Origin: Candidatus Cloacimonadota bacterium
Lineage (GTDB): Bacteria > Cloacimonadota > Cloacimonadia > JGIOTU-2
Length of the DNA: 6,758 bases
NCBI GenBank assembly: GCA_030628975.1
Contig: DAOVPZ010000061.1
Coordinates: forward strand, 1 to 6,758
Direction: 5' to 3'
In this document: piece by piece, positions 5,727 to 6,758 of the stretch
Position numbering within the stretch: the stretch's first letter is position 1
How the letters are laid out: each line of letters starts with the position of its first letter
Translations under genes and position numbers: made by a program
Notes under the pieces: model-generated
The model's database searches: none
Seen by the model: the letters and a program-made list of their open reading frames with translations, nothing else
What the model was told of the DNA's origin: nothing

Positions 5727-6671
5727 ATGAAATTTTCAGAAACTATTCAAAAACTCGATAGAAGATACATATATATAATTGTTGCTCTTGCTGTAATTCT
5801 ACCGTTAGTCTTTCCATTAGGATTTCAGACTTATATGACTACTCCAGTTGAAAACCTGTATGTACACATTGATGAAGCTGCCCGTAAAGATAATAAAGTG
5901 ATATTATTGGATTTTGCACAAGCTCCCTCCACACTTCCGGAATTGTATCCAATGGATATTGCAATTTTAAGACATTGTTTCCTGCGAGATATCAAAGTTT
6001 TTACAATTTCATACTTTCCTCAAGGAGCTGCAATTATGGAAATGGCTTTAGCTGAAGTAAAGGAGGATTTCCCGGAGATAAAACCAAATGTTGATTATTG
6101 TAACTTTGGCTATAGAACTTGGGGAATGCGCCTACCAATCATACTTGGAATGGGAGATGATATCGCGAAAGCTGTTGAAACAAATAGTGAAGGTGCTATG
6201 CTTGAGAATCTACCAATAATGAAAAATATTAAGAATTATGATAATATACAGGTTATAGTAGAAATAACAGGCAGTACCGCAGGTCTTACCTACATAACTT
6301 ATGCAAGAGGGAAATTTGGAGCAGATGTTGGTGTGGGAGTTACTGCTGTTTCTGCTGCGGATTTGTATCCTTATCTTCAAACAGGACAATTAGTTGGAAG
6401 TCTGGGTGGATTAAAAGGTGCGGCAGAATATGAAGAATTGGTAGAGACTTTTGCTGTGCAAGATATTGAATTTAGTAAGAAAAATGCAAGAGATACTAAA
6501 TGGAGATCGAACCAATTTAAACTTTCCGAAGTACCATATAAATATAAGAAAGCTCGAATAGGAATGGACGCTCAAGCGGTAGTTCATGTTCTTATTATTC
6601 TCTTTATCATAGTTGGAAATATTGGATATTTCCTTGATAAAAGAAAAACTAAGCAAAAGTATGTGAAATAA
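5727..6671 (+). CDS. Membrane protein of unknown function with an alpha/beta domain between two TM helices, third gene of the operon
   Basis: The product is 314 aa. Transmembrane helices lie at about residues 14-33 and 283-302, each with flanking charged residues (KLDRR before the first, DKRKTKQK after the second). The ~240 residues between them alternate hydrophobic strands and helices: VILLDF (58-63), IKVFTISYF (89-97), IQVIVEITG (174-182) and VGVGVTAVSA (201-210). They contain the motifs PSTLPELYPMDIAILRH (67-83), ILGMGDD and LQTGQLVGSLGGLKGAAEYE (217-236). The domain faces one side of the membrane; with both termini short and basic, an extracytoplasmic placement is likely but not certain. 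It has no signature I can tie to an enzyme or transporter. Its layout and strand/helix spacing resemble the C-terminal domain of the 956-aa protein, which suggests a distant paralogue. It follows the 208-aa gene with a strong ribosome binding site in the 12-bp gap, so the two are very likely co-translated members of one complex. Confidence 0.88.
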   Translation: MKFSETIQKLDRRYIYIIVALAVILPLVFPLGFQTYMTTPVENLYVHIDEAARKDNKVILLDFAQAPSTLPELYPMDIAILRHCFLRDIKVFTISYFPQGAAIMEMALAEVKEDFPEIKPNVDYCNFGYRTWGMRLPIILGMGDDIAKAVETNSEGAMLENLPIMKNIKNYDNIQVIVEITGSTAGLTYITYARGKFGADVGVGVTAVSAADLYPYLQTGQLVGSLGGLKGAAEYEELVETFAVQDIEFSKKNARDTKWRSNQFKLSEVPYKYKKARIGMDAQAVVHVLIILFIIVGNIGYFLDKRKTKQKYVK

Positions 6672-6675
6672 GGAG
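6671..6675 (+). promoter_or_regulatory. Ribosome binding site for the fourth operon gene
   Basis: AGGAG overlaps the last base of the TAA of the third gene and ends 6 bases before the ATG at 6682. It supports continuation of the operon past the window edge. Confidence 0.65.
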
Positions 6676-6681
6676 AAGAAA

Positions 6682-6758
6682 ATGACTGAAACTATTGGAA
6701 TCTGGATAGCGGCTTTTTTAACTTTATGTATGTTTTCATTTCTATATAAAGATAACCC
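6682..6758 (+). CDS. Start of a membrane protein, fourth gene of the operon (cut by the window edge)
   Basis: This frame, too short to be noticed by length alone, opens at ATG 6682 with a good ribosome binding site and runs off the right edge after 25 whole codons. It reads MTETIGIWIAAFLTLCMFSF, then LYKDNP. The first ~20 residues form a transmembrane helix. The YKDNP sequence right after the helix matches, from memory, the N-terminus of polytopic proteins found beside homologues of the three upstream genes, where the sequence continues FYKFAEH. It is therefore probably another integral-membrane subunit of the same system. Its length and full topology cannot be seen here. Confidence 0.7.
   Translation, partial: MTETIGIWIAAFLTLCMFSFLYKDN

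Noticed and set aside
120..6656. Reverse-strand open frames at 120-323, 2328-2561, 4071-4256, 4337-4528 and 6411-6656, and the + strand frame at 1722-1925
   Set aside because: All lie inside well-supported genes in other frames, have no recognisable domains and are composition shadows.
5088..6671. Known transporter, secretion or respiratory-complex identity for the small membrane genes
   Set aside because: No ABC, TonB/ExbBD, Tat, Sec, ATP synthase or quinone-site motifs are visible. The hydrophobic pattern alone does not support such a call.

Overview
The window is AT-rich and every supported gene lies on the + strand. The gene set and protein style suggest an uncultivated or anaerobic Gram-negative-type bacterium. 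From memory, Cloacimonadota or a nearby candidate phylum fits best. This rests on an FN3-rich membrane protein with a conserved C-terminal domain of unknown function, an OapA/MepM-type M23 peptidase, and a two-subunit aconitase-family dehydratase. The assignment is an inference and was not tested.

Region A (1-2113) holds the C-terminal end of a 3-isopropylmalate dehydratase large subunit (leuC-like), then a membrane-anchored M23 zinc endopeptidase that starts one base after the leuC stop, then the small subunit (leuD-like). The two dehydratase subunits should form one enzyme that isomerises 2-isopropylmalate, or a close analogue, through a [4Fe-4S] cluster. The peptidase between them has no evident metabolic link and probably cuts peptidoglycan cross-links in the periplasm. 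Directly after leuD sits a perfect 22-bp palindrome that may end this transcription unit.

Region B (2178 to the right edge) is a tight run of four genes that all encode membrane proteins: (1) a 956-aa protein with a signal peptide, FN3-like domains, a coiled coil, a transmembrane helix, a conserved alpha/beta domain of unknown function and a C-terminal transmembrane helix; (2) a 208-aa protein with about six transmembrane helices; (3) a 314-aa protein with an alpha/beta domain between two transmembrane helices; (4) the start of another membrane protein, cut by the window edge. Genes 1-3 and the start of gene 4 have Shine-Dalgarno sites and short gaps, so they look like one operon. I know of no characterised function for any of them. 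From memory, similar genes occur together in several poorly studied phyla.

Region B is the best candidate for an undescribed system: a multi-subunit inner-membrane complex with a large extracytoplasmic FN3/coiled-coil part and two alpha/beta domains, on genes 1 and 3, that look distantly related to each other. No RNA genes, CRISPR arrays or mobile elements were seen, and no stretch over 300 bases lacks a gene.
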